Shown piece by piece: positions 19,160-31,095 of a stretch of 64,000 nucleotides of DNA. Below the pieces are notes generated by a model. It did no database searches. It was not told the DNA's origin and saw only the letters and a list, made by a program, of their open reading frames with translations. Positions within the stretch are counted from its first letter, which is position 1; each line of letters starts with the position of its first letter. The stretch covers positions 104,156 to 168,155 of the forward strand of contig JAGLBE010000004.1 in assembly GCA_018260445.1 (NCBI GenBank), written 5' to 3'. The position numbers and the translations under genes are program-made. The DNA is from Psychrobacter sp. Its GTDB lineage: Bacteria; Pseudomonadota; Gammaproteobacteria; Pseudomonadales; Moraxellaceae.

Positions 19160-22100
19160 CTACATCAATAGCTCACGTTTGCCACTTTTACCCATAGAGC
19201 TGACCAAGCCGGCATCCTCCATGGAGTCAACAATACGCGCCGCTCGGTTATAACCTATACTAAATTTACGCTGAATGCTAGAGGCCGATACCTTGCGGGT
19301 TTCCAGCACAAACGCCACCGCTTCATCATATAAATTGTCATCCTCCCCAGAGGTATTGTCGGCACCACTACTGCCACTGGCAGTTAACTCAAAATTGCTC
19401 GCCATATTGTCAATATAATCTGGGGCGCCTCGTTCTCGCCAAGCATCGCAGACTCGGTTGACCTCTTCATCGCTCACATAAGCGCCATGCACCCGCTCGG
19501 GTTCGATTTGTCCAGGGCCTAAAAACAGCATATCGCCATTGCCCAGCATGTCTTCAGCGCCGCCGGCATCTAAAATTGTGCGCGAGTCAATTTTTGAGTT
19601 TACCCGCAGTGCTGCACGCACCGGAATATTGGCTTTAATCAAACCGGTAATCACATCTACTGAGGGGCGCTGCGTCGCCAGCATTAAATGAATGCCCGCA
19701 GCGCGCGATTTTTGTGCCAGCCTTGTGATGAGCTCCTCGGCTTGCTTGCCCACTTGCATAATCATATCGGCAAACTCATCGGCCACAATCACAATCATTG
19801 GTAAGGTTTTGAGCTTTGGCGCTCTGTCGATACTCACGCTGTCATTGGGACGCCACAATGGGTCAATCATCGGCCTGCCCGCTTTTTCTGCGGCAATCAC
19901 TTTTTTATTAAACTCGTCAAGCTTACGCACTTTAAGCAGGCTCATGAGCTGATAACGGCGCTCCATCTCGGCGACGCACCACGACAAGCTACTGGCCGCC
20001 TCATTCATGTCGGTCACCACTGGGGTGAGTAGATGCGGTATGTCATTGTAATTGGCCAACTCCAATTGTTTGGGGTCAATCAAAATCAAGCGCAGCTCGG
20101 ATGGTTTATATTTAAGTAGCATCGATAACAGCATGGAATTGACCAAAACCGATTTGCCCGACCCTGTGGTCCCTGCTACCAACATATGCGGTGCGCGTGC
20201 CAAATCGGTAATAATGGGTTTACCGCCAATATCCATGCCCATTGCCATGCTTATTTGCGCATTGGGGTCTTTATATTTTTCGGTCTCGAGCAATTCTACC
20301 AGGCGCACCATAGCCCGTTTTTTGTTGGGGATTTCGATACCAATATAGGGTTTACCGGGAATCACTTCGACCACCCGCAAAGTCGCCATCGATAATGAGC
20401 GGGCTAAATCCCTTGATATTCCAGTGACTTTACTGGCTTTTATGCCCGGCGCCAGCTCGACTTCAAAACGGGTAACGACCGGCCCGGGTATCGCATTGAT
20501 AACCTCAGCTTTGACATTAAATTCTTGCAATTTAATCTCTAATAATTCAGCTAGCTGCACCAAGTCAGCTTCGGTATAACTTGGACTACGGTCAGGGTCG
20601 GGTGCATCAAGTATGGATATTGCGGGCAATGGCGATAAGCTTTCACGGTGCTTTGCGGTTTGCATCGAGCGACTTTTTGCTCTATAAGCGGCATCATCGT
20701 GGATATCCGGCAATTGACTCACGCTCGCCGAATTTGTATCTGGCACCATCTCTTCGATGTAATTTTCTAAACCGCTGTCTGGCACTTCAAAATGCACCCT
20801 AGACAGTGTTGTTGTCTCTGTGTCACTGTCAATACTGTAATTTCTATCACTGGCATTTCTGCGACTATTTCTATCACTATCATTACTGTCGTCACTATCA
20901 TTACTGTCGTCACTATCATTACTGTCGTCACTATTATTACTGTCGTTACTACCACTATCAGTACCACTGTCATCAATCATGCTTTCAGTCAGTTGAACTG
21001 CTGCTGATTGACTCAGCTTTGGGGATAAATCAGCAAACGGATTGGCTGAAGGCATATTGTTATGATGGCTGACATCGGTGGCCTCTGTTAACTGAGCATT
21101 CTGCCGCGCGCTATCAAGCAGAGTATGCGCCGCAATGTCTAGCACGCTATGCGCTGTCGACCCTGTTGACTCTGCTAACTCAGCGCTGGGGACTGCCGAT
21201 TTAGCAGCGCCAAAAGAAAAACCGGCTATTTTTTTGGTATGCTCAGTGGCATCGCCCTGAGTAGGGTCAGAGGTATGGCTATACGCATTGTTCGCCTCTG
21301 GACTTAGGTCGTGGCTTGCATCATGACTATTGGCATTATAGGCATAGTCCTGCTCTGCTCTGAAAGCCGCCAGTGAATCGCCATCGCCATCACTTTGCCC
21401 AGGTGCCTGCCCTTGGTTGACCCGCTGCTCATTAAAGCTATCCACCCTGCTTTTTAAATCGGTCACCCCGTCTTTTAATAATTTCTCTTGCGCTTCTTGG
21501 CGTTGTAAATTGAGTAAGCTCTCACCAATACCCGAGCCTACCAAAAACTCATCCAACAAATTACCAAACGGCGCGTTTTGGTTTTGGTCTTGGTTTTGGT
21601 CTTGGTCATGTTGCGGTGGCAAATGAGCGTTGTTGATACTATCTTCGTGACAAGATTGCTCGTTTAAATCCAAGGCCAATTGATCAAACAACGGCGATGT
21701 TGTGCCATTACGGCGATTGCGCCCCGTCGTATGGTCGTCACTAGCGTCACTAGCATCACTATTGTCACTATAGGTAGCATGGCTAACGTCATTACTATTA
21801 CCATCGTCGTTGCTATAGTTGTGGTCACGCTTATGGTCATGATCAGCGATACCGTCTTGAGTATCCTGCCAGCCCTTTTGCGCCAACTCATTGGGTGGCA
21901 AACCTGCGTTGTCAGCCGTAGCCTCTATATCAGAATGAAATACCTCCGCTTCTGGGTCAGTCAGTGCAGGGACACGGCCAGATAAGCCTAAAGTGACGCT
22001 AAAAAGGCGGCGCCAATGAATGTTAAAGACAAACGTGACCGTCAGCAGCAAAAACACGGCTAAAAAAATAGCGGCAGCAACAGGGGTTAACAAATGGGCC

Positions 22101-22528
22101 AAGCGATAGGCTACCTCAACACCCATGATACCGCCATAATGAATGTCTGTTGCGGTGATGACATTGAGCAGTTGCAGCAATAGCGTGAGCAAACCACAAC
22201 TGGCAAACAACACAAACACGTAGCCAACCACCCGTAACGCTGCAAAGGCTTGTGGGCGTTGCCACCATAGGCTAATGGCCTCAAAAGCGATAAAAACCGT
22301 CAGCCACCAAGCAGACCAGCCTAAAAAGGTATACAGTAAATCGGCTAGCCATGCGCCAACGGCCCCGCCCATGTTGCTCACCTGACCCATATTGCTACTG
22401 ATATGCGACCAGCTCGGGTCATTAGCGGTATACGTCAGCAGGATAATAAACATATAGGCGATCAAACAGACAGCAAGCGTCGTCAAGATACCTTTTCTAG
22501 CGGTAGAAAAATGTTGTGCCGTTATCAT
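19160..22528 (-). CDS. ftsK: DNA translocase FtsK
   Basis: 1122-residue septum-located DNA pump. It has four N-terminal membrane segments (about 15-175), a long variable linker (about 180-620), the RecA-like motor with Walker A GTTGSGKS and Walker B MIVIVADEFADM, and the C-terminal winged-helix gamma domain (last ~65 residues) that reads KOPS sites. It clears chromosomes at division and activates XerCD. The linker is highly repetitive: Asp/Ser/Asn runs coded by an 18-base iteration near 20875-20950, and DQNQ runs near 21572-21612. The AT-rich gap downstream has no clear terminator. It diverges from trxB. Confidence 0.95.
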   Translation of the reverse strand: MITAQHFSTARKGILTTLAVCLIAYMFIILLTYTANDPSWSHISSNMGQVSNMGGAVGAWLADLLYTFLGWSAWWLTVFIAFEAISLWWQRPQAFAALRVVGYVFVLFASCGLLTLLLQLLNVITATDIHYGGIMGVEVAYRLAHLLTPVAAAIFLAVFLLLTVTFVFNIHWRRLFSVTLGLSGRVPALTDPEAEVFHSDIEATADNAGLPPNELAQKGWQDTQDGIADHDHKRDHNYSNDDGNSNDVSHATYSDNSDASDASDDHTTGRNRRNGTTSPLFDQLALDLNEQSCHEDSINNAHLPPQHDQDQNQDQNQNAPFGNLLDEFLVGSGIGESLLNLQRQEAQEKLLKDGVTDLKSRVDSFNEQRVNQGQAPGQSDGDGDSLAAFRAEQDYAYNANSHDASHDLSPEANNAYSHTSDPTQGDATEHTKKIAGFSFGAAKSAVPSAELAESTGSTAHSVLDIAAHTLLDSARQNAQLTEATDVSHHNNMPSANPFADLSPKLSQSAAVQLTESMIDDSGTDSGSNDSNNSDDSNDSDDSNDSDDSNDSDRNSRRNASDRNYSIDSDTETTTLSRVHFEVPDSGLENYIEEMVPDTNSASVSQLPDIHDDAAYRAKSRSMQTAKHRESLSPLPAISILDAPDPDRSPSYTEADLVQLAELLEIKLQEFNVKAEVINAIPGPVVTRFEVELAPGIKASKVTGISRDLARSLSMATLRVVEVIPGKPYIGIEIPNKKRAMVRLVELLETEKYKDPNAQISMAMGMDIGGKPIITDLARAPHMLVAGTTGSGKSVLVNSMLLSMLLKYKPSELRLILIDPKQLELANYNDIPHLLTPVVTDMNEAASSLSWCVAEMERRYQLMSLLKVRKLDEFNKKVIAAEKAGRPMIDPLWRPNDSVSIDRAPKLKTLPMIVIVADEFADMIMQVGKQAEELITRLAQKSRAAGIHLMLATQRPSVDVITGLIKANIPVRAALRVNSKIDSRTILDAGGAEDMLGNGDMLFLGPGQIEPERVHGAYVSDEEVNRVCDAWRERGAPDYIDNMASNFELTASGSSGADNTSGEDDNLYDEAVAFVLETRKVSASSIQRKFSIGYNRAARIVDSMEDAGLVSSMGKSGKRELLM
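20870..20960. repeat. 18-bp tandem repeat inside ftsK linker
   Basis: About four to five copies of CACTATCATTACTGTCGT, the last ones diverged, encode a repeating Asp-Asp-Ser-Asn-Asp-Ser segment on the minus strand. Eighteen is a multiple of three, so copy-number changes alter linker length without breaking the frame. Confidence 0.85.
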
Positions 22529-22760
22529 CTAATCATCCTAACTTAAAATCTTAATCTAACCCAAATAACATTTAGCCTAGCACTCAACCCCCTATAATAA
22601 CAAATTGCACCAATCTTTTTAGTAACTATCCTGCCTTATTTAGGCAATTAATAGCAGTTTTGAGCGCAACCGATTTGCTATTGTGTATAATTGACCTCAT
22701 TGTAGAATTATAGAACTCAAGCGTTTAGCGCAATGGTATCTCTCTCATTATTTAGATTAA

Positions 22761-23828
<1,068 letters not shown>

Positions 23829-23917
23829 GTTTGGCTTAGGTCTGGCTTAGGTCTATAAGTTTAGCTCTAAGCACTTAACGGCATTCAAATATTTAACCAG
23901 GGTAATCCTATATTGTG

Positions 23918-24664
23918 ATGGCTCATCTTCTTAACGCTGCGGTTTATCGGTTTCCTAATCCCAATATTGTTGACCCTGACGGCAATGGCTTAATTGCGAT
24001 GGGGGCGGATTTGGCGCCGTCTACTTTACTGCTCGCCTACTCGCAAGGATTATTCCCTTGGTTTAATGAGGATGACGCCATAGCCTGGTGGTGCCCCGAG
24101 CCGCGCTGCGTGTTAGACCCCACCACCTTTAAGCCCAGTAAATCCCTCAAACGCCAAGCCAAAACCAGCACGTGGCATTGGTCTATCAACCAAGCGTTTA
24201 ACGAGGTCATTCATGCCTGCAGCCTACCGCGCAGTTATGCCAATGACACTTGGATCCATGACGAGATGATCGCTGCTTATCACGAGCTGCACCGTCTAGG
24301 TTTTGCCCATAGCATCGAAGTTTGGGATGGGCAGGATTTGGTAGGCGGTTTATACGGTTTAAAGTTAGGACAAATATACTGTGGCGAGTCTATGTTTCAT
24401 CGCCAAACTAACGCCTCTAAAGTGGCCTTTTGGGCGTTGACTGTGTTGTGCGCCCACAGCCAAATGTCACTAATCGATTGCCAATTGCCCAACCCTCATT
24501 TACAAAGCTTGGGTGCGGTGACACTGCCACGACAAGCGTTTCTTGCCAAACTACCCGCTTTAATAGCCGAAGGGGGTTTAGATTGGCAAACGTTCCAAGA
24601 CTGCCGTTTTGCGGTGTCTGAGTTGGCTAATCCTAACGCTCTAATACCAACCGCTTTAAGGTAA
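23918..24664 (+). CDS. aat: leucyl/phenylalanyl-tRNA-protein transferase
   Basis: 248-residue enzyme that adds Leu or Phe from aminoacyl-tRNA to proteins with N-terminal Arg or Lys, marking them for ClpAP through ClpS. Family blocks seen are SQGLFPWFNEDDAIAWWCPEPRCVL (about 45-70) and GGLYGLKLGQIYCGESMFH (about 147-165). ATG 23918 is preferred over the GTG directly before it. It lies 89 bases after trxB, and bpt follows 64 bases downstream. Confidence 0.93.
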   Translation: MAHLLNAAVYRFPNPNIVDPDGNGLIAMGADLAPSTLLLAYSQGLFPWFNEDDAIAWWCPEPRCVLDPTTFKPSKSLKRQAKTSTWHWSINQAFNEVIHACSLPRSYANDTWIHDEMIAAYHELHRLGFAHSIEVWDGQDLVGGLYGLKLGQIYCGESMFHRQTNASKVAFWALTVLCAHSQMSLIDCQLPNPHLQSLGAVTLPRQAFLAKLPALIAEGGLDWQTFQDCRFAVSELANPNALIPTALR

Positions 24665-24728
24665 ATGCCGCTTTTTAATTTATCACTGTGCCCCAGTTGG
24701 TCAATATCGCTTAAAAGGATTAGATTGC

Positions 24729-25547
24729 ATGCATCGTGCTAGACCACATATTTTAGATAGGCATAACTTTGATGCTGACATCTTAAGAGCCTCACCCTTA
24801 CGCCTGTGTAGTTATCTGCCCGACCGTGCCTCGCAGCTGACCTTTTTTTTGTTAGACGTCAACCAAGCTATTGACCCTCATTTATACCAATATCTGGCGC
24901 ATCAAGGTTTTAGACGCAGCGGCAATGCATTTTATCGGCCTAAATGTCGCCACTGCTTACAGTGTATTGCTAGCCGGGTTGTGGTGGCGGAGTTTACGCC
25001 ATCGAGGCGTTATCGCAAAGTACTCAATCGTAATGCGCAGCTTAGCGTCACCTTGCGTGACATTAGCCATGCCAGCCATGAGCACTATAATTTGTATGCG
25101 CGTTATATCGTTGTGCGCCATGCTGATGGCGATATGTATCCGCCTAGTCTGCACACCTTTGAGCAGTTTTTGCTCGATAGCCCTGCCCAAACCTTGATGA
25201 TGGAATGCCGTGAACCTAACGGCAAATTAGTCGCCGTTGCCTTCACTGATGTATTGGCGGATGGTCTGTCTGGTACCTATACTTTTTTTGACCCAAGCGA
25301 CGCCTATCGAACGCGCAGCCTTGGGGTGTATTGCGTGTTACAACAAATCGAAACGGCACAAACCCTGGGGCTCGATTATGTTTATTTGGGCTATTTTATT
25401 CCTAGCGTTAAAAAGATGCGTTATAAGATAGATTACACCCCTATCGAGCTCCTCATTAATGAGCGCTGGCTACGTTTTGACGATAAACCCGATGGCGATG
25501 ATATACTCAAGTTGCTACAGACATTTCCGGCCAATAGTTATTTATAA
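24729..25547 (+). CDS. bpt: aspartate/glutamate leucyltransferase Bpt
   Basis: 272-residue N-end-rule transferase (Ate1/Bpt family) that leucylates proteins starting with Asp or Glu. The N-terminal Cys-rich motif CRHCLQC (about residues 76-82) and the C-terminal GYFIPSVKKMRYK block are family hallmarks. It is a little longer than E. coli-type neighbours in this fold, as bacteria without an arginine-specific version usually show. AAGGA precedes the ATG. Together with aat it covers both branches of the bacterial leucine N-degron pathway. Older annotation would call it arginyltransferase (ate). Confidence 0.9.
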   Translation: MHRARPHILDRHNFDADILRASPLRLCSYLPDRASQLTFFLLDVNQAIDPHLYQYLAHQGFRRSGNAFYRPKCRHCLQCIASRVVVAEFTPSRRYRKVLNRNAQLSVTLRDISHASHEHYNLYARYIVVRHADGDMYPPSLHTFEQFLLDSPAQTLMMECREPNGKLVAVAFTDVLADGLSGTYTFFDPSDAYRTRSLGVYCVLQQIETAQTLGLDYVYLGYFIPSVKKMRYKIDYTPIELLINERWLRFDDKPDGDDILKLLQTFPANSYL

Positions 25548-25611
25548 TCCTCTTTCTTATTCTTAATCTAATTTCAATATCTAGTTTCATTTTTTCAATC
25601 TAAAATCTGCT

Positions 25612-25701
25612 TGTCTTAGCAGTGCCCTGCCTTGCCTGTCTTAGCATTGTCCTGCCTTGCCTGTCTTAGCAGTGCCTGTCTTAGTATTGCCAAGCCCTGC
25701 C
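25612..25701. repeat. imperfect 25-bp tandem repeat
   Basis: Units TGTCTTAGCAGTGCC plus CTGCCTTGCC recur about four times, with the third copy shortened. They fill the space between the bpt stop and the 3' end of the acetyltransferase gene on the other strand. No terminator hairpin is evident, and the array may be all there is between two convergent genes. Confidence 0.8.
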
Positions 25702-25712
25702 TAGCGTTGTCG

Positions 25713-26312
25713 TTAGTTCAAGCGGGTATATTGCATAATAATCGCATCACACAGGGTTGACCCCGTCTCTTTACCGATTTCCAATACTGTCGCACCTGCT
25801 GTCACGCCAGTTTTAAGCGGGTTAGTAGTATAGTAGTTGCGTCTTCTATGCGTCTCAACAAACCCTAATTTTTGATATAAATGAATGGCAGCGTTATTAT
25901 CTGCCCTTACCTCAAGTATTATCCTATCTGTCATGTCTCTCGCCATAGCGTCTATGACTGTGGTTAATAAAGCGGCGGCTAACCCACGACGCTGATACTG
26001 AGGATGGGTGCCGATTCTTAAGATATCGACCACCTCAAACACTTTGCTAAACAGGCAATAGGCAACCACCTTATACGGACATGTTGTCTCGTCCTCATCC
26101 TTGTTTATGGTTATCGTTTTAGGGTGAAGCATCACCCCGCAGTGGTTAACTTTTTGCGCTAAAGTATCCGTTATGGCAGGTTTATGCCAATGGTCAAGCG
26201 GTTGAATGACATGCTCAATATCTGCTATCTGTTGGATTAATGCATTGTCTTGCACGTCGGTGACATGGTAGATAAACGGTAAAGCGTCTTTTGTCATTAC
26301 TTTCGTCATCAT
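25713..26312 (-). CDS. GNAT family N-acetyltransferase, RimI-like
   Basis: 199-residue acetyltransferase. The acetyl-CoA loop is RIGTHPQYQRRGLAAALL, followed by LEVRADNNAAIHLYQKLGFVETHRRRNYY, the pattern of ribosomal-protein-alanine (RimI-type) N-acetyltransferases. It is longer than RimI (148) at both ends, and RimI itself cannot be asserted. Start choices are ATG 26312, 26309 or 26297. Confidence 0.75.
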   Translation of the reverse strand: MMTKVMTKDALPFIYHVTDVQDNALIQQIADIEHVIQPLDHWHKPAITDTLAQKVNHCGVMLHPKTITINKDEDETTCPYKVVAYCLFSKVFEVVDILRIGTHPQYQRRGLAAALLTTVIDAMARDMTDRIILEVRADNNAAIHLYQKLGFVETHRRRNYYTTNPLKTGVTAGATVLEIGKETGSTLCDAIIMQYTRLN

Positions 26313-26333
26313 CCCTCTTGCCTGCTAAAAGCT

Positions 26334-26368
26334 AAAAAAAGAGCCTCCAATCTTAGGATTGCAGGCTC
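26334..26368 (-). terminator. etfA terminator
   Basis: GAGCCT-C-CAATC pairs with GATTG-C-AGGCTC around TTAG, a 12-base stem with one mismatch. It is followed on the minus strand by a run of seven T. It lies between the end of etfA and the acetyltransferase start. Confidence 0.85.
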
Positions 26369-26540
26369 TCTTACGCTTGGTGTCAAATTAGAGCTATAAA
26401 ACTCAAGGGGCTATACTCAAGGGCTATATAGAGAAAAAATGGATAAAAACTTGACCAGTTATCCAGTAATATCACCATACTAACTACCTAGTCCCCAGTC
26501 TGACATAGCTTACATACATAGCTACCTAGCCATTAACATC

Positions 26541-27473
26541 TTATAGCTTGCTGGTGAGCTCTGGTAGGGCTTGAAACAAATCCGCCTCCAAAAAGTAATC
26601 GGCGACACTAGCCATTGGCGATTCTGGGTCATTGTTAATCGCCACAATCACTTTAGAGTCTTTCATTCCTGCTAAATGCTGAATAGCACCAGAAATGCCG
26701 GCAGCAATATACAAGGTTGGGGCAACAATTTTGCCGGTTTGACCAACCTGCATATCGTTTGGCACAAAGCCGGCGTCAACCGCAGCACGCGATGCTCCAA
26801 TAGCGGCGCCCAATTTATCTGCCAATGGCTCAAGATATTTGGTAAAGTTTTCGCCACTTTGCAGCGCACGGCCACCAGACACAACAATGGCAGCTGAGGT
26901 GAGTTCAGGGCGATCTGACACGGCTAACGCTTCGCTAACAAAGCTTGACTTGCCCGCATCTTGTACATCATCAAGCTGCTCAACCGTGGCTGTGCCACCT
27001 GTCGTCGCTGCAGCGTCAAAAGCAGTAGAACGCACGGTTAATAGTATTTTATCTTCGCTAATCTTTACGGTAGCAATAGCATTACCGGCATAGATAGTAC
27101 GCTCAAAGGTGTTGGCATCAATCACTTTGGTGATGTCTGACAACATACTCACATCTAAAAGTGCCGCAACGCGAGGCATAAAGTTTTTACCATTGCTGGT
27201 AGAAGGTGCCAAGATATGGCTATAGCTGCCGGCTAAATCTTTTACCAATAATGCCACGTTTTCTGCCAATTGATGCGCATAAACAGCATTATCCACACAA
27301 ATCACCTTGCTTACACCAGCAACGCTTGCAGCCAATTGTGCCACCGGCGCACAGCCAGAGCCAGCCACTAATACATGCACCTCATCGCTCAGTTGCGTGG
27401 CTGCGGTAATGGTATTTAAAGTGGCTTTTTTCAGCTCGGCGTTATCATGTTCTGCATATACTAAAACTGCCAT
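26541..27473 (-). CDS. etfA: electron transfer flavoprotein, alpha subunit
   Basis: 310-residue FAD-binding subunit of ETF, which carries electrons from acyl-CoA and other dehydrogenases to the ubiquinone pool. The N-terminal half is the ETF domain. The C-terminal FAD domain (about 190-305) shows [23 protein letters not shown] and the signature [17 protein letters not shown]...[17 protein letters not shown] lies before the ATG. It follows etfB by 192 bases on the same strand. Confidence 0.95.
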   Translation of the reverse strand: MAVLVYAEHDNAELKKATLNTITAATQLSDEVHVLVAGSGCAPVAQLAASVAGVSKVICVDNAVYAHQLAENVALLVKDLAGSYSHILAPSTSNGKNFMPRVAALLDVSMLSDITKVIDANTFERTIYAGNAIATVKISEDKILLTVRSTAFDAAATTGGTATVEQLDDVQDAGKSSFVSEALAVSDRPELTSAAIVVSGGRALQSGENFTKYLEPLADKLGAAIGASRAAVDAGFVPNDMQVGQTGKIVAPTLYIAAGISGAIQHLAGMKDSKVIVAINNDPESPMASVADYFLEADLFQALPELTSKL

Positions 27474-27665
27474 GAGATTATCCTTTCATCTTATATGGTG
27501 AATGACTAGAATGCTAAACGGCTGTTCACCTATTAAGCACCCTTTTCAAATAAATGTGCTTTCAAATAAATGTTTTACAAACAATAACTATTAAATTTTA
27601 TGTAACCGGACACGTCTTGATAACGATTGGTTATTAAATAGGAGTACTGAATCTAAATATGCGTA

Positions 27666-28415
27666 TTAAATAACGTGCGCTTCGTTTTTAAGTTTATCAA
27701 TCAACTCATCTACCGATGCCACTTTAATACCGGCAGAGCGCTCTGGTGGTGGCGTCACTTTGATAACGTCCTGCTTAGAGGTCATAGTCACCCCAAAATC
27801 AGCAGGCGTTTTCTCATCAAGCGGTTTTTTCTTGGCTTTCATGATGTTTGGCAATTTAGCATAACGCGGCTCATTCAAGCGTAAATCGGTGGTGATAATG
27901 GCAGGCAAAGGTAGGGCAATGGTCTCTAAACCACCATCTACTTCGCGGGTAACGTTTGCTTTACCCTCTACAACCTCAACTTTGGAGGCAAATGTACCTT
28001 GACCGACGCCCATGAGTGCCGCTAGCATTTGGCCAGTTTGGTTGTTGTCATCATCAATGGCAATTTTACCTAGCAAAATGATATCTGCACCTTCTTGCTC
28101 AGCAATACCTTTAAGGATTTTAGCCACTTGTAATGGATACGCTTTGTCCTCAGTTTGTACTAAAATGCCACGGTCGGCACCCAACGCTAGAGCAGCACGA
28201 ATTTGCTCTTGCGCCTCTTTGGGGCCAATAGACGCCACAATAACCTCATCGACCACACCCGCCTCTTTTAAACGCACTGCTTCTTCAACAGCAATTTCGC
28301 AAAATGGGTTTATCGACATTTTGGTATTGCTTAAATCAACACCCGAATGGTCTGCTTTAACCCGAACTTTCACGTTATAGTCAATCACACGCTTTATAGC
28401 AACTAATGCTTTCAT
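27666..28415 (-). CDS. etfB: electron transfer flavoprotein, beta subunit
   Basis: 249-residue AMP-binding partner of EtfA, with the family signature around [11 protein letters not shown]...[17 protein letters not shown] and [30 protein letters not shown] precedes the ATG. The 192-base gap to etfA has no hairpin, so one transcript is likely. ETF:quinone oxidoreductase is not in this window. Confidence 0.95.
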   Translation of the reverse strand: MKALVAIKRVIDYNVKVRVKADHSGVDLSNTKMSINPFCEIAVEEAVRLKEAGVVDEVIVASIGPKEAQEQIRAALALGADRGILVQTEDKAYPLQVAKILKGIAEQEGADIILLGKIAIDDDNNQTGQMLAALMGVGQGTFASKVEVVEGKANVTREVDGGLETIALPLPAIITTDLRLNEPRYAKLPNIMKAKKKPLDEKTPADFGVTMTSKQDVIKVTPPPERSAGIKVASVDELIDKLKNEAHVI

Positions 28416-28788
28416 ACGTTCCTCTTATGGTCATGTTATAAGTTATTAAATATAATGCCGTAATACAACAATATGGTGTACCTAAAAATTGCACTTATTT
28501 ACCTACAGGGTATTATAGCGCACAAAGTATCGACTGGTGGTGAGAGATACATATCCATAATAGTTTATATGTTCTAGACATAGTAACGGTCATCTCGCTA
28601 TCCAACCCGAGTCGCAAGCTTGCATAGACATATAGATATAGAGGTATAGATAAAGACAATTTATTAAACCCTATTATAGTGCGTCACACCTCGTTTAAGG
28701 TCAAGCAAACCGCGTGAATAAAGGGTCATAAATTGATAACTGCAGCTGACTTCAGCTGATTGCAACTTGTCTATGACAATTTTATGCC
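28416..28788. other. intergenic region upstream of etfB
   Basis: About 370 bases holding the etfB promoter region on one side and the cspA 3' region on the other. Short iterations such as ACATATAGATATAGAGGTATAGA occur near 28630-28650. I see no gene, RNA or operator that I could name. Confidence 0.4.
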
Positions 28789-28814
28789 AAAAAAAAACAA
28801 CTCAGGCGAGTTGT
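28789..28814 (-). terminator. cspA terminator
   Basis: ACAACTC pairs perfectly with GAGTTGT around a four-base loop, followed on the minus strand by a run of nine T. It sits ~65 bases past the cspA stop. Confidence 0.85.
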
Positions 28815-28879
28815 CTTTTCAAGTACCATCATCTTTTTAGACAATTAATACTTATCAATTAGGTCAAGCCTAAAAATTA

Positions 28880-29095
28880 TTATTCTGCTGATTCGATTTG
28901 TTCAGCTTGTGGTCCTTTTTGACCTTGGCCAAGCACAAACGTTACTTTTTGGCCTTCAGCTAGGGTTTTAAAACCACTACCTTGAATAGCACTGTAATGA
29001 GCAAACACGTCTTGGCCGCCATCGTCTTGTGCGATGAAACCAAAACCTTTCGCTTCGTTGAACCATTTAACAGTACCTTGAACACGTTCTGACAT
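28880..29095 (-). CDS. cold-shock protein
   Basis: 71-residue single cold-shock domain that binds single-stranded RNA/DNA as a chaperone. RNP1 KGFGFIAQD and RNP2 DVFAHYSAI are present. RNP2 has Ala-Tyr where E. coli CspA has His-Phe. TAGGATAA precedes the ATG. The ~280 bases upstream are gene-free and could form the long structured leader typical of cold-induced csp genes. Which Csp paralogue this is cannot be decided. Confidence 0.92.
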   Translation of the reverse strand: MSERVQGTVKWFNEAKGFGFIAQDDGGQDVFAHYSAIQGSGFKTLAEGQKVTFVLGQGQKGPQAEQIESAE

Positions 29096-29374
29096 AACTT
29101 ATCCTAATATAAAAATTGATTTAACATTGAACAAAATCATGAAGCCCTTACCACTCAAACATATGAGGATAAAAACTGGTATCAATACCATAGCCCGTAT
29201 TAACATGTTGATTAAATCAACGTACTAACATTGCTATTTGATTGAGCCCGCTACCACGGTGGGTAGTCATAGTTGAATTACGGACTGTCGCCCCTAATCC
29301 AATAAGTAACAAGTTACTTGCGTCTAGTATAGCATTTTTGCAAACGTTGTCTAATTAAATTTAAATTTATACGC

Positions 29375-29788
29375 CTAATACCCAACATTTAGTAACACAA
29401 ATAGACACAGCGCAAAAAACGTTGTGGCAAAAGACTGGCTAAAAGCGATATAAGGTAAGGGAATTATAAGCCTGTCAGGGGTTTTAGGTAGCCCAGTTTG
29501 GCGTAATAAATAGATGCCGTATAGCCAACTCGATAGCGTATAAAGACTATAAGCAGCAGGTACGGCCAATACCAAACCTTGTAAATCTAATATAGTTAGA
29601 GCGGCGATACTGACCAAAAACCAGCCGGCCTCTATCCAAGAAATCAGGTAAAAAGCACCAACCTTAGGTAACTTGCCCTTATTTTTCTTCAACATTTGCC
29701 CCTCTACCCAAATGAGTACCGCTACCAGTGCGCTTAAACTGACATAAATAACGGACGCGGCAGCAGGCGTGGATACATCAATGAGCAT
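29375..29788 (-). CDS. hypothetical four-helix membrane protein
   Basis: 137-residue protein I do not recognise. Four hydrophobic stretches (about 8-28, 47-66, 70-92 and 112-135) with short charged loops (KKNKGKLPK; RQTGLPKTPDR) indicate a small inner membrane protein. ATG 29788 is preferred because AAGG lies 10 bases upstream; a TTG two codons earlier is possible. It lies between ilvC and cspA, without clear coupling to either. Confidence 0.6.
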   Translation of the reverse strand: MLIDVSTPAAASVIYVSLSALVAVLIWVEGQMLKKNKGKLPKVGAFYLISWIEAGWFLVSIAALTILDLQGLVLAVPAAYSLYTLSSWLYGIYLLRQTGLPKTPDRLIIPLPYIAFSQSFATTFFALCLFVLLNVGY

Positions 29789-29861
29789 AAACAAAGCACC
29801 TTTTTTTAATTTATGTTCAGTAGATTGCTAGGATACTCAGAGTTCTAAGGGCTATAACCAC

Positions 29862-29897
29862 AAAACCCATAGGTTCTTAGTAAAAGCCTATGGGTTT
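29862..29897 (-). terminator. ilv operon terminator
   Basis: AAACCCATAGG pairs perfectly with CCTATGGGTTT across a 13-base loop, followed by TTTTG on the minus strand. It lies 57 bases past the ilvC stop. Confidence 0.75.
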
Positions 29898-29953
29898 GTA
29901 GATGTCAAGCTAGCTTGTTTAACGATTACCGGTTCTTAGTCCCAGAATCCGTC

Positions 29954-31054
<1,101 letters not shown>

Positions 31055-31095
31055 CTACGGTCATTTTAAAACACCTAGCACCATCGCTTTGAGTA

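Noticed and set aside
20792-21072. Plus-strand frames rich in Thr/Ile or Tyr/His repeats opposite ftsK
   Set aside because: They are translations of the 18-bp repeat in the wrong strand; ftsK explains the sequence.
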